Positions 1 through 8,728 of a stretch of DNA of 64,000 nucleotides are shown here, one piece after another. The first letter of the stretch is position 1. Each line of letters starts with the position of its first letter. The notes below the pieces were generated by a model that was not told the origin of the DNA, did no database searches, and saw only the letters and a program-made list of their open reading frames with translations. Origin of the DNA: Verticiella sediminum (GTDB taxonomy: Bacteria; Pseudomonadota; Gammaproteobacteria; Burkholderiales; Burkholderiaceae_B); assembly GCF_007558815.1 (NCBI RefSeq), contig NZ_VLTJ01000024.1, forward strand, positions 48,791 to 112,790, given 5' to 3'. The translations under genes were made by a program, and so were the position numbers.

Positions 1-1216
1 CATGCGTAGAACGACGGGGATGGCAGCTCGCCCTTGAGCGCCCATTCACCCAGCTCCTGCAGTTTGTAGTGCAACGGGTCGTGCAGCGTCTGGGTGCGCA
101 CGTTGCGCCAGTAGCGGTCCAGAGCGAGGGCGCCATGCGTGGCGCGCGCGCCGGTGACCTCGAACATGCCGCCGGTGATCGCCAGCCCTGCGCGGGCCGA
201 ACTCACCTTGGCGGCGGCGATCGCCAGCGCCAGCTTGCCGCGCGTATCCCAGTCGAGCGAGTCGCCCTGCCGCCAGGCGGCGTCGAACTGCGCCGCGGCG
301 CGATCGGCGAGCGCGATGGCCGCTTCCAGGTCTGCCCAGAACTCGCCATAGCGGGCGAGCACGTGCGGGTCGTCGGCAGCCCGCTCGGCGGGCGAGCGGA
401 CCCAGGGGTAGGCTTCGTGCAGGGTGTAGTGGCGCGCGGCCTCGAGGGCGCCGGCGGCCTGGCCGATGAAAAGCTGCACGAAGGTGAGCTGGGCAAGCAA
501 GGGGCGCAGGCTGGCCAGCGGGGTGGCGAGCGGCCCGGGGTCGAGCAGCAGTTCGTTGTGCTCGACGCGCACCTTCTCGAACAGGGCGGAGCCGCTGTCG
601 GTCTGGCGCTGGCCGATGCTGTTCCAGTCGTCGTTGAGCGAGATGCCGCGCCTCTCGGTCGGGATCGCGGCGATGAGCAGCCGCCCGCTGGTCTCGTCGA
701 GCGCGGAGGCGATCAGCATCTGCGAGTCGAGCGCGCCGGAGCAGAAACTCTTTTTGCCGGAGAACTCCCACCAGCCGTCGCGCCGGTGCGCGAGCGTGCG
801 GCGATCGAGCGGGTTGAGCGTGTTGCCCCAGAACCAGCGTTTGGCCGCCGTCTGTACGAACCAGGGTTCCCATGCCCGGGCTGGCCGAACAGGCGGACCG
901 TGGCGAGCAGCAGGTGCTGAAAGCCGTACACGTGGGCGAGCGAGCCGTCGGCCTGCGCGATGGCGCGCACCGTGACCAGCGTCTCCGTCCAGTCGGCGCC
1001 CAGGCCGCCATAGTCGCGCGGGATCGCGAGCGCCAGCAGGCCGCTTTCGCGCAGTGCGTCGCGCTCGGCCTTGGGCGTGCCGCCGACCAGGTCGCGCGTG
1101 GCTGCGGTGGCCGCGAACTGCCGCGCCAATGCGCGGGCGACGGCGAGCGGCTCGCCGCGCGGCACGTCGTAGGCCGGCGCCAGGTCGCCGTGCCTGGCCG
1201 TGGCTGCGGGCATCAT
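1..1216 (-). pseudogene. SfnB/DszC-like flavoprotein (acyl-CoA dehydrogenase fold), frameshifted, 3' end at window edge
   Basis: The product resembles the acyl-CoA-dehydrogenase-fold flavoproteins of organosulfur use (SfnB, DszC). Translation from the ATG pair at 1216/1213 is normal through LLATVRLFGQPG and then loses its frame near 870-880. The adjacent frame resumes at once with WEPWFVQTAAKRWFWGN, continues through GWWEFSGKKSFCSGAL and reaches the window edge with LPSPSFYA, where the stop would be expected. One missing base in the run around 875 explains the break. Either this is a real inactivating frameshift or a sequence error. It is the last gene of the operon; the first ATG overlaps the FMN reductase stop as ATGA. 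It is the third paralogue of this family in the operon and the only broken one. Confidence 0.8.
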
Positions 1217-1821
1217 GCCGCCTGCTCCAGCCAGCCGGTGCGCGCGGGGCCGCCCAGATGGGCCAGCGCCGGCGCGGCGAGTTCGGCGGCCAGGCGCACG
1301 CGTGCGGCCAGTGCCGGGTCGACGATCCTGCCATCGGCGAAGTCGGCCGAGGTGGCATACACGCCGATTGGCAGCGTGAGTGTCTGGAAGAAGGCGAACA
1401 GCGGGCGCAACTGGTGATCGATCACCAATGCGTGCCGGCTGCTGCCGCCGGTGGCCGCGAGCAGGACGGGCTTGCCGATCAGCGCGTCCTGCTCGACGAG
1501 ATCGAGCAGGTGCTTGAAAAGGCCGGGCAGGCTGCCGCGGAACACCGGGCAGCCGACCACCAGCAGGTCGGCTTCGCCCAGGGTGGCGATGGCCTGGCGC
1601 ACGGCCGCGCTCTGCGTCTGCGCGGACAGGCTGCCGCCGAGATGCGGGACCAGGTCGGCGAGTTCGACCGACACGATTTCCAGGGGGCGGTGATCCTGCA
1701 GCGCGGCGCCGATGGCCTCGAGCAGTTGCTGGGTGCGGGACGGGCGCGACAGGCTGCCGTTGAGCAGGACGGCGCGCAGGGGGCGGGGCGAATGGGCGAG
1801 GGGCATGGCGGGTCGGGGCAT
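1213..1821 (-). CDS. msuE: NADPH-dependent FMN reductase, MsuE/SsuE type
   Basis: Flavodoxin-fold reductase of about 202 residues, expected to supply FMNH2 to the flavin-dependent monooxygenases encoded beside it. The N-terminal VLLNGSLSRPSRTQQLL is the phosphate-binding loop for the flavin. A second conserved stretch, ADLLVVGCPVFRGSLPGLFK, matches the family. A later ATGGSSRHAL also fits FMN reductases of the sulfonate/sulfone group. The start at 1821 overlaps the upstream stop by one base (TGATG), so translation is probably coupled. MsuE and SsuE cannot be told apart confidently by eye; the neighbours favour an organosulfur role. Confidence 0.85.
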   Translation of the reverse strand: MPRPAMPLAHSPRPLRAVLLNGSLSRPSRTQQLLEAIGAALQDHRPLEIVSVELADLVPHLGGSLSAQTQSAAVRQAIATLGEADLLVVGCPVFRGSLPGLFKHLLDLVEQDALIGKPVLLAATGGSSRHALVIDHQLRPLFAFFQTLTLPIGVYATSADFADGRIVDPALAARVRLAAELAAPALAHLGGPARTGWLEQAA

Positions 1822-3197
1822 CAGAAGGTGAGGTCGGCCAGGCGCTGTGCGCGTGCGCCGGCGTGGCGGGGAGCGAGCCGGCCGTTGCCGCCCAGCAGCC
1901 GCTCGCGCAGCGTGCCGGGGGCGTAGGCCGTGCGGTAGCGCCCGCGCGCCTGCAGCTCGGGCACGACGAGCTCGGCGAAATCCTGGTAGGACTCGGGCGT
2001 GACGATGCGGGTGAGGTTGAAGCCGTCGATGTCGCCTTCGTCCACCCAGCGTTCGAGCTCGTCGGCAATGCTGGCCGGGGTGCCGGCGACGACGTGATAG
2101 CGCCCGCCCAGCGCATGCTGTTCGAGCAACTGGCGCCGGGTCGCGTTGCGTTCGCGCGCGGCGCTCGCGGCGGACTGGATCGCATTCGATTCGCCATAGG
2201 GAATCGGCTCGTCCAGGCCGTAGCGCGCGAAGTCGATGCCGGTGCTCGCGGCGAAGTGCGCGACGCCGCCTTCCGGGCTCGCATGGCGCAGATACTCGGC
2301 GAGCTTGTCGTGGGCTTCGGCGTCGGTCGCTCCGGGCACGACCGCGATGCCGACGTAGATCCGCACGTCGTACGGGTCGCGGCCCGCATCGGCGACTGCC
2401 TGGCGTAGTTCGCGCGTGGCCTTGCGCGCGGCCTGCGGCGTGGGCGCATGGATGAAGATCCCTTCGGCGTGGCGGGCAGCGAAGCGCTGGCCGCGCCCGG
2501 AGCTGCCCGCCTGGAACAGCACCGGCGTGCGCTGCGGCGAGGGCGCACTCATGTGATAGCCCTGTGCCCGGTAGAACGGCCCGTCGTGCTGGATCGGCCG
2601 CACCTTGTCCGGGTCGGCATACAGCCGCGCGGCGCGATCGGCGCGTACGGCGTCGTCATCCCAACTGTCTTCCCACAGCTTGTAGGCCACGGCGAGGAAG
2701 TCGTCGGCGCGGTCGTAGCGGGTGTCGTGGGCGGCCAGGCCGTCCAGGCCCAGGCCCCGCGCGCCGCTGTCCAGGTAGCCGGTGACGATGTTCCAGCCGA
2801 TGCGCCCGCGCGTGAGCTGATCGAGCGTAGTCAGTCGACGCGCGAAGGTGTAGGGATGTTCCGCGCCGACGTTGGCGGTGACCGCGAAGCCCAGGTGCTC
2901 GGTGACGCTCGCCATGGCGGACACGAGCATCCAGGGATCGTTGACCGGCATCTGCACCGATTCGCGCAGCGTGACGTCGACGTTCCCGCCGTAGACGTCG
3001 TAGTTGCCGATGATGTCGGCAATGAACACCGCGTCGAACAGGCCGCGCTCCAGGGTGCGCGCGAGGTCGAGCCAGTAGCCGAGTTCGCCGTGTTCGAGCG
3101 AGCGGTCGCGCGGATGGGTCCACATGCCATGGTGGATGTGGCCAACGCAGTTCATCGTGAAGGCATTGACCAGGATCTGCTTTTTCGGGCCGGACAT
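1821..3197 (-). CDS. LLM-class flavin-dependent monooxygenase (NtaA/SnaA/DszA family)
   Basis: A 458-residue luciferase-like TIM-barrel monooxygenase, the usual length of the NtaA/SnaA/DszA group, which uses FMNH2 and O2. It begins MSGPKKQILVNAFTMNC and carries the family stretches WTHPRDRS, FIADIIGNYDVYGG, RIGWNIVTGYLDSGARGL and VLFQAGSSGRGQ. The start at 3197 overlaps the preceding gene's stop by one base. Known relatives oxidise sulfones, nitrilotriacetate or pristinamycin precursors. In this operon, oxidation of an organosulfur compound followed by C-S cleavage is the best guess, but the substrate is not shown by sequence. The adjacent FMN reductase is the likely electron partner. Confidence 0.85.
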   Translation of the reverse strand: MSGPKKQILVNAFTMNCVGHIHHGMWTHPRDRSLEHGELGYWLDLARTLERGLFDAVFIADIIGNYDVYGGNVDVTLRESVQMPVNDPWMLVSAMASVTEHLGFAVTANVGAEHPYTFARRLTTLDQLTRGRIGWNIVTGYLDSGARGLGLDGLAAHDTRYDRADDFLAVAYKLWEDSWDDDAVRADRAARLYADPDKVRPIQHDGPFYRAQGYHMSAPSPQRTPVLFQAGSSGRGQRFAARHAEGIFIHAPTPQAARKATRELRQAVADAGRDPYDVRIYVGIAVVPGATDAEAHDKLAEYLRHASPEGGVAHFAASTGIDFARYGLDEPIPYGESNAIQSAASAARERNATRRQLLEQHALGGRYHVVAGTPASIADELERWVDEGDIDGFNLTRIVTPESYQDFAELVVPELQARGRYRTAYAPGTLRERLLGGNGRLAPRHAGARAQRLADLTF

Positions 3198-4420
3198 CAG
3201 ATGGCTCCGTGGCGCGGTGGAATGCGGCCGTTCAGGTAATAGTTGCCGATGGCGTGGTATTTCCAGCGCACCGGATCGTGCAGCGTGTGGGTGCGTGCAT
3301 TGCGCCAGTAGCGGTCCAGGCCGTGCCGGTTCAGCGTGGCCGAGGTGCCGCCGAGCTCGAGCAGCTTGTTGGCCGCGAGCAGGCTGGCGCGCGTGCTCGC
3401 GGCCTTGGCCTGCGCCACCGCCACCGAAGCCCGGGCCACGCTCTGCTCGTCCGGGGCGCGGCGGGCCGCATCGACGATGCGCGCGGCCCGCGCGATCAAG
3501 GCGTCGGCCGCCCGCAGGCGCACGTGCACGTCGCCGATCTGCGCCACCAGAAGCGGATCCTGGTCGGCGCGCTCCACGCCCGCGTCCACCCACGGGCGGG
3601 CATGCTCGCGGACCCAGGGCAGCAGCGCCTGGAGCGCGCCGTGCCCGATGCCCGCATCGATCGCGGCATGCATGATCTGAGCGAACGGGCCGATGGTCGT
3701 GGGCCGCTCGAACGACGCCTTGAAGGGCACGATCCACTCGGGCTGCACGTGCACGTCCTGCAGATGGACCGAGCCGCTGCCGGTCACGCGCTGGCCGAAG
3801 CCGTCCCAGTCGTCGGTAACCTGCACGCCCGGCGCGTCCGCAGGCACGAACACCAGGTGGCTGTTCTCGCCGGACTCGTCCTGGCTGACGGCGAGCGTGG
3901 GAATCCAGTCGGCGAACAGGGCGCCGGTGCAATAGAACTTGCGGCCATCGAGCCGCCAGGCGGCACCGTCGCGGCGCAGCGTGGTGCGCCGGCGATAGTC
4001 CTTGTGCCCGATCTCGGCCAGCGCGTTGCCGAAGCGATCGCCCGCCAGCGCGCGCTGGTAGAAGAAGGCCTGTTGCGCCTCGGTGCCGCCGACGCGCAGC
4101 GCTTCGAGCGCATAGAAGTGGTTCTGCGGAATATGGCCGAGCGAGCCGTCGGCTGCCGCGACGAGGGCGATGACGCGCGTCAGCGTGTGCGTGGAGACGC
4201 CGGCGCCGCCATGTGCGCGCGGCACGGTGATGGCCCACAGGCCGCTGCGCGAATAGCGTTCTACCTCGGCATACGGCAGGCGTCGTTCCTGGTCGCGTGT
4301 GCGCGCCTCGAGCGCGAAGTCTTCGGCGAGCGCGCGGGCGAGCTCGATCGCTTCGGCGTCGTCGCCGATCCGGTGCACGCCGCCGGTCGCGGCGGGAGGG
4401 TCGGAAAGTTCGAGGGTCAT
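3197..4420 (-). CDS. SfnB-family sulfur acquisition flavoprotein (paralogue 1)
   Basis: A 407-residue protein with the acyl-CoA dehydrogenase fold: an N-terminal helical domain containing GLWAITVPRAHGGAGVS, a central beta domain (GRKFYCTGALFADWIP, DDWDGFGQRVTGSG) and a C-terminal helical domain ending RYWRNARTHTLHDPVRWK. That C-terminal stretch is shared by SfnB and DszC-type monooxygenases and replaces the usual acyl-CoA dehydrogenase glutamate region. It is probably a flavin-dependent oxidase or monooxygenase in sulfone/sulfonate use. It lies 13 nt after paralogue 2 and overlaps the LLM gene start by one base. Confidence 0.85.
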   Translation of the reverse strand: MTLELSDPPAATGGVHRIGDDAEAIELARALAEDFALEARTRDQERRLPYAEVERYSRSGLWAITVPRAHGGAGVSTHTLTRVIALVAAADGSLGHIPQNHFYALEALRVGGTEAQQAFFYQRALAGDRFGNALAEIGHKDYRRRTTLRRDGAAWRLDGRKFYCTGALFADWIPTLAVSQDESGENSHLVFVPADAPGVQVTDDWDGFGQRVTGSGSVHLQDVHVQPEWIVPFKASFERPTTIGPFAQIMHAAIDAGIGHGALQALLPWVREHARPWVDAGVERADQDPLLVAQIGDVHVRLRAADALIARAARIVDAARRAPDEQSVARASVAVAQAKAASTRASLLAANKLLELGGTSATLNRHGLDRYWRNARTHTLHDPVRWKYHAIGNYYLNGRIPPRHGAI

Positions 4421-4433
4421 GTCGGGCAGGCCT

Positions 4434-5675
4434 TCAATTCCATTGGTGACGGCGTGGCAGCGCGCCGTTCAGCAGGTAGTTGCCAATGAGGTGGTGCTTC
4501 CAGCGCACCGGATCGTGCAGCGTGTGCACGCGTGCGTTGCGCCAGTGGCGGTCGAGGTTGTGCTGCGCGCGGGTGGCTGACGAACCGGCCAGTTCGAGCA
4601 GGCGCTCGCTGGCGAACAGCGCGGCTTCGGTCGTGAGCACCTTGGCTTCCGCCACCGCCACCGAAGCCTCTGCGCTGCTCTGCGCTGTCACGGGGAGCGC
4701 GGCGATCGCGTCGATCCGGTCGGCCGCCTGGAACAGGACTTCCTCGGCCGCCTCGACCGCGATGGCCAGCTCGCCGACTTCCTGGATGATGTAGGGGTCG
4801 TCGGTCGCCGCGGCCACGCCGGCGTCCACCCAGGCGCGCGTGTGCGTCCGCACGTAGTCCAGCGCGTCGGCGAAAGCGTTGCGCGCGATGCCGGCGTCGA
4901 TCGCGGCCTGGATCAACTGCGATACCGGGCCGGACAGGTTGGGCCGATCGGTGTGGGCGTACAGCGGCAGCACGTCGTCCTGCTCGATCGGCACGTCGTC
5001 GAGGACGACGGTGCCGCTGGCGGTCGTACGCTGGCCGAAGGCGTCCCAGTCGTCGATGACGCGCACGCCCGGCGCATCGTGGGGGACCCACACCTGCACC
5101 GGGCGGCCCGCTTCGTCCTCGGCGCGAAACGGAATCCAATGGGCGAACAGCGCGCCCGTCGAGTAGAAGCGCGTGCCCGAGACCGACAGGCCGTGCGCCG
5201 AACGTACGATGCGCGCCGTCGCGTCGGTGACGCGTGCAGCGCGCGCTTTGCGTTCGGGGCCCGCGTTGCCCAGGCGGTGGCCCTGCAGGACGGCGGCAAA
5301 CCAGCGCGCCTGTTGCGTGGGCGAGCCCATGTCGCGCAGGTTTTGCAGCAGGGCGAAGTGGTTCTGGGGAATCTGCCCGAGCGATGCGTCCGCCGAACAC
5401 AGGATGACGAAGACCTCGGCGAGCGTGCGATAGCTCACGTCCGCACCGCCATGGGCGCGGGGCACGGTGATCGCGCCCAGGCCGCTCCGGCTGTAGAGGT
5501 CCAGCTCGTCCCAGGGCAGGCGGCGTTGCCGATCGCGCTCGGCAGCCTCGCGCCGGAACACGGCGGCGAGTTCACGCGCCACGGCAAGCGCCTCTGCGTC
5601 GTCGGCGATGCGTTGTACGGTGCCGGGCGGAGCGACGCGGCGGGCCGGATCGGTCGCGGGAGTTTGTTGGGTCAT
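4434..5675 (-). CDS. SfnB-family sulfur acquisition flavoprotein (paralogue 2)
   Basis: First gene of the organosulfur operon, 413 residues, with the same domain order as its downstream paralogue: GLGAITVPRAHGGADVS, GTRFYSTGALFAHWIPF, DDWDAFGQRTTASGT, and a C-terminal RHWRNARVHTLHDPVRWK. The two proteins are clearly related but diverged, so they probably act on different substrates rather than being a recent duplication. No strong ribosome binding site precedes the ATG at 5675. The upstream region carries a bipartite element also found upstream of metQ-metN-metI, suggesting joint control by sulfur supply. Confidence 0.85.
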   Translation of the reverse strand: MTQQTPATDPARRVAPPGTVQRIADDAEALAVARELAAVFRREAAERDRQRRLPWDELDLYSRSGLGAITVPRAHGGADVSYRTLAEVFVILCSADASLGQIPQNHFALLQNLRDMGSPTQQARWFAAVLQGHRLGNAGPERKARAARVTDATARIVRSAHGLSVSGTRFYSTGALFAHWIPFRAEDEAGRPVQVWVPHDAPGVRVIDDWDAFGQRTTASGTVVLDDVPIEQDDVLPLYAHTDRPNLSGPVSQLIQAAIDAGIARNAFADALDYVRTHTRAWVDAGVAAATDDPYIIQEVGELAIAVEAAEEVLFQAADRIDAIAALPVTAQSSAEASVAVAEAKVLTTEAALFASERLLELAGSSATRAQHNLDRHWRNARVHTLHDPVRWKHHLIGNYLLNGALPRRHQWN

Positions 5676-5729
5676 GGAATCAGGAGAACGGGGCGATGGC
5701 GATATTCCACCACCGAAGCCCGTTCACGG

Positions 5730-5822
5730 GAATGACGCATTTCGCATTTGGATATGGGTATCCCGGGATTGCGCAAGGCCTTGATATTCATGGAGAAGAT
5801 CGTTTGGGCCCATAAGCTAATG
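5730..5822 (-). promoter_or_regulatory. Putative sulfur-regulated upstream region, bipartite element copy A
   Basis: Two blocks closely match those upstream of the methionine transporter operon (9624-9714). The proximal block, 5730-5756, reads on the minus strand as CAAATGCGAAATGCGT with flanks. The distal block, 5808-5822, reads CATTAGCTTATGGGC. The 51-nt spacing is close to the 49 nt in the other copy. A perfect small palindrome, CCCGTTCACGGG, abuts the proximal block at 5719-5730. I infer binding by a LysR-type regulator such as CysB or a Cbl/SfnR-like activator; no protein is identified. In the rest of 5676-5983 I see only a repeat at the far end. Confidence 0.45.
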
Positions 5823-5907
5823 CGGCAGTTGGGGGGTTGTGGCCAGGCCACTTGCGCAGTATTGGCCAGCCCGGGGCCGCAATGGCTCTTTTCAGTTGTC
5901 TATGGCG

Positions 5908-6002
5908 CTGCGGCGATGCGATCCAGGGCACAGCGGATCCGGCTTTGCCGGTCCGCCAGTGCCGCCCCCTCCAGGGGCGCGCGTCAGCGCGTAGGGGGTG
6001 GG
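5908..6002 (-). repeat. Dispersed hairpin-rich intergenic repeat, copy R1
   Basis: On the minus strand this begins CCCACCCCCTACGCGCTGAC and is nearly identical, with about six differences, to 60223-60310. It contains the hairpin CCGGC-AAA-GCCGG. The 37-nt end at 5908-5944 recurs with two mismatches at 63656-63692. The repeat overlaps the 3' end of the metQ paralogue and supplies its stop codon. It looks like a small non-coding dispersed element of this genome. Confidence 0.8.
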
Positions 6003-6841
6003 CTGCGTTCTAGCCAGGGCAAGGCATAGAACTTCTCGTTGCTCGCGTACGACGCATGGATGCGCTCGCGCACCGCGGGGGATGTTTGATAGATCTGCAC
6101 GAAGCGCGCGATGCGCGGGTCGTCGGCGTTGTCCGCCCGGGTCACGAAGTGGATCGCCCAGCGTCCGTCCTCGACGCCCGAGAAGAGCAGGCCATGCCGC
6201 GCGGCGACATCGGCCTTGCCGGCGGCGACGTAGTGCGACGTCACGCCGTAGGCCAGGTCCACGTCCTCGAGCGAGCGCACGAGCTGCGGCCCTTCGATCT
6301 CGACGAAGCGCAACCGGCGCGGGTTTTCGGCGATGTCGGCCAGGCTGACGTTGCCCTCGATGCCTGGCTTCAGACGCAGCAGACCGGCCTGCTGCAGCAG
6401 CAACAGGCCGCGACCCTGGTTCGCCGGGTCGCTCGCCACGGCAACGCGGGCGCCCTCGGGCACCTGGCGAATGTCGTCGAACTTCAACGAGAAGAGGCCC
6501 ACGTTGGGCAGCAGGCCGATCGCCACCGGCTTGAAGTCGTACTTGCCCTCGCGCACGGCGTTGGCGAGAAAGGGCAGGTGCTGGAAGTAGTTGACGTCGA
6601 GGTCGCCGGCGGCCAGCGCGGTGTTGGGCCCGCGCCACTCGGAGAACTCGATGACTTCGACCGGCAGGCCCTGCCGGTTCGCGTCCGCCGCGGCGGTGTT
6701 GATGGAGTCGGCGATGGCGCCGGGCGTGACGCCGATCTTCAGGGGGGCGCCCTGGCCGTGGGCGGAAAAGGCGAGCACGAAGGCGGAGGCGGCCAGGCCG
6801 CGCAGCAGGGCAGGCATGCGAATCATGGGAGAGTCCGGCAA
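5984..6841 (-). CDS. metQ: MetQ/NlpA-family substrate-binding protein (second copy)
   Basis: A 285-residue periplasmic binding protein of the NlpA/MetQ family for methionine or related sulfur compounds. After a hydrophobic Sec signal ending near SAHGQGA it shows PLKIGVTPG, VEVIEFSEWRGPNTAL, DLDVNYFQHLPFLANAV and DPANQGRGLLLLQ, all family hallmarks. No lipobox cysteine follows the signal, so the mature protein should be soluble in the periplasm rather than a lipoprotein. It is the last gene of the metQ-metN-metI-metQ operon. Its final residues RSPPPTR and the stop lie within a dispersed repeat, so the original C-terminus may have been replaced. Confidence 0.88.
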   Translation of the reverse strand: MPDSPMIRMPALLRGLAASAFVLAFSAHGQGAPLKIGVTPGAIADSINTAAADANRQGLPVEVIEFSEWRGPNTALAAGDLDVNYFQHLPFLANAVREGKYDFKPVAIGLLPNVGLFSLKFDDIRQVPEGARVAVASDPANQGRGLLLLQQAGLLRLKPGIEGNVSLADIAENPRRLRFVEIEGPQLVRSLEDVDLAYGVTSHYVAAGKADVAARHGLLFSGVEDGRWAIHFVTRADNADDPRIARFVQIYQTSPAVRERIHASYASNEKFYALPWLERSPPPTR

Positions 6842-6909
6842 GAAAGGCGGAAAGAGGCGGGCACCCGCGCTGCATGGGCGCGGATGCCCGGGGGAGGGAA
6901 CGGGCGGGT

Positions 6910-7560
6910 TCAGCGAGTCTTGAGGCGGCGCACGGCGCGATCACCGATCCACTGCACACTGGTGACGAGCGCTATCAGGATCGCGATCACGATCAGCATC
7001 ACCTGTGTGTCGAAGCGCTGGTAGCCGTAGCGGATGGCCAGGTCGCCCAGGCCGCCGGCGCCGACGGCACCCGCCATGGCGGAGGCGCCGATCAGCGTGA
7101 CCAGCGTGATGGTGAAGCCGCCGATGATGCCGGGCAGCGCCTCGGGCAGCAGCACGTGCCGCACGATGTGCCACTTGCGGCAGCCCATCGCCTGCGCCGC
7201 CTCGATCAGGCCGGCGTCGACCTCGCGCAGGCTCACTTCCGCGATGCGCGCGAAGAACGGCGTGGCGCTGATGGCCAGCGGCACGATCGCCGCCCAGACC
7301 CCGATGGTGGTGCCCGCGACGATGCGCGTGAACGGAATGAGCGCCACCAGCAGCACGATGAAGGGCGTGGCGCGAAAGCCGTTGACCACGCCGCCCACGA
7401 CGCGATTGAGCCGCGGCGACTCGAGAAACCCGCCGGGGGCGGTGACGATCAGCAGGACGGCGATCGGGATGCCGGCGAGCAGGGCGATGCCGCCGGACAC
7501 GCCGACCATCATCAGCGTGTCCAGAAAGGCCTGCCAGTAGCGATCAGGCGAGAGCGACAT
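6910..7560 (-). CDS. metI: Methionine-type ABC transporter permease MetI
   Basis: A 216-residue inner-membrane permease with about five transmembrane segments. It starts [18 protein letters not shown] and carries the MetI signature region RNVFRATPF-like (here [18 protein letters not shown]) and the EAA-type coupling loop [20 protein letters not shown]. The ATG at 7560 lies inside the 3' end of metN, a 17-nt overlap implying coupled translation. A longer in-frame upstream reading exists but lacks membrane-protein character and overlaps metN widely, so I reject it. It should pair with MetN and be served by both flanking binding proteins. Confidence 0.88.
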   Translation of the reverse strand: MSLSPDRYWQAFLDTLMMVGVSGGIALLAGIPIAVLLIVTAPGGFLESPRLNRVVGGVVNGFRATPFIVLLVALIPFTRIVAGTTIGVWAAIVPLAISATPFFARIAEVSLREVDAGLIEAAQAMGCRKWHIVRHVLLPEALPGIIGGFTITLVTLIGASAMAGAVGAGGLGDLAIRYGYQRFDTQVMLIVIAILIALVTSVQWIGDRAVRRLKTR

Positions 7561-8707
7561 GGCCGAGCACCTCGAAGTCGTGAGCGATACCGGAAAGGTT
7601 CGACGGGTGGGATGCGTCCTCGGACAAGCCTCGTGTGCCGGGAACGGCGAGCAGGAGCCGGCCCTGGGCGTGGCCCTGGATGCGGTCGATGCCGCCGTGC
7701 AGCAGGCGGGCGCGGCCGCCGGCGAGCGCAGCGATGCGCGCCAGCTCCGGTTCGAGACCGCCGTCGCCGCTGTAGCGCAGGCGGACGATGGTTTCGTATG
7801 GGCCCTCGGGCGGCGTGGCTTGCAGACGACGGCGGATGTCGTCGGGCAGCTCATGCTGCAGGGGCGCCAGCAGGGCGCGGGTGGCCGCGTGCCGGGGCGA
7901 GCCGAACACCTGCCAGACGGGGCCGCACTCGGCGATTTCGCCCTGCTCGAGCACCAGGACGTCGTCCGCGATCTCGCGGATCACGCTCATCTCGTGCGTG
8001 ATGAGCACGATCGTGATGCCCATCCTGCGGTTGATCTCGCGCAGCAACTGCAGGATGGCCTGCGTCGTCTCGGGGTCCAGCGCGGAGGTCGCCTCGTCGC
8101 ACAGCAGGATCTCGGGGTGGTGGGCGAGCGCACGCGCAATGCCGACGCGCTGCTTCTGGCCGCCGGAGAGCCGGCTGGGATAGGTGTCCCGCTTGCTGGC
8201 GAGGCCGACGAGCTCGAGCAGTTCCTCCACGCGCCGTTCGCGCTGCTCGCGCGGTACGCCGGCGACCTTCAGCGGCAGCGCGACGTTTTCGGCGACCGTC
8301 TTGGCCGAGAGCAGGTTGAAGTGCTGGAAGATCATCCCGATGCGCCGGCGCAGCTCGACCAGTGCGTTCTCGTCGAGGCCGGCGAGGTCGATGCCGTCGA
8401 CCCGTACCTCGCCTGTGCTGGGCGTCTCCAGCCGGTTGAGCAGCCGCAGCAGGCTGGACTTGCCGGCACCGCTGCGGCCGATGATGCCGAACACACGGCC
8501 GGCAGGAATGTCCAGGTCGATGTCGTGCAGCGCCTGGACCTTGCCGGCGGAGGATTGGTAGGTCTTGCCGACCCCTTGCAGGGCAATGCTGCCGCCGCGT
8601 GCGGCCTGCGCTTGCACGTGGACGGAGGCGGTCGTGTGGACGGCGGCCGACGCCGGGGAGCGCCGGGCTCCCGCGATGTCGCCGCGCAGCGCGGTGGTGA
8701 GGTTCAC
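7544..8707 (-). CDS. metN: Methionine-type ABC transporter ATPase MetN
   Basis: A 387-residue ABC ATPase with Walker [16 protein letters not shown], the signature [15 protein letters not shown], Walker [16 protein letters not shown] and the switch histidine in LITHEM. After the nucleotide-binding domain (about residues 40-285) a C-terminal NIL-like region, [14 protein letters not shown] onward, corresponds to the regulatory methionine-binding domain of MetN. The N-terminal 40 residues are longer than usual and low in complexity, so the true start could be further in. It lies 21 nt after metQ and overlaps metI. Confidence 0.9.
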   Translation of the reverse strand: MNLTTALRGDIAGARRSPASAAVHTTASVHVQAQAARGGSIALQGVGKTYQSSAGKVQALHDIDLDIPAGRVFGIIGRSGAGKSSLLRLLNRLETPSTGEVRVDGIDLAGLDENALVELRRRIGMIFQHFNLLSAKTVAENVALPLKVAGVPREQRERRVEELLELVGLASKRDTYPSRLSGGQKQRVGIARALAHHPEILLCDEATSALDPETTQAILQLLREINRRMGITIVLITHEMSVIREIADDVLVLEQGEIAECGPVWQVFGSPRHAATRALLAPLQHELPDDIRRRLQATPPEGPYETIVRLRYSGDGGLEPELARIAALAGGRARLLHGGIDRIQGHAQGRLLLAVPGTRGLSEDASHPSNLSGIAHDFEVLGHVALA

Positions 8708-8728
8708 GGCGAGGCTCCTGCGACGGCT

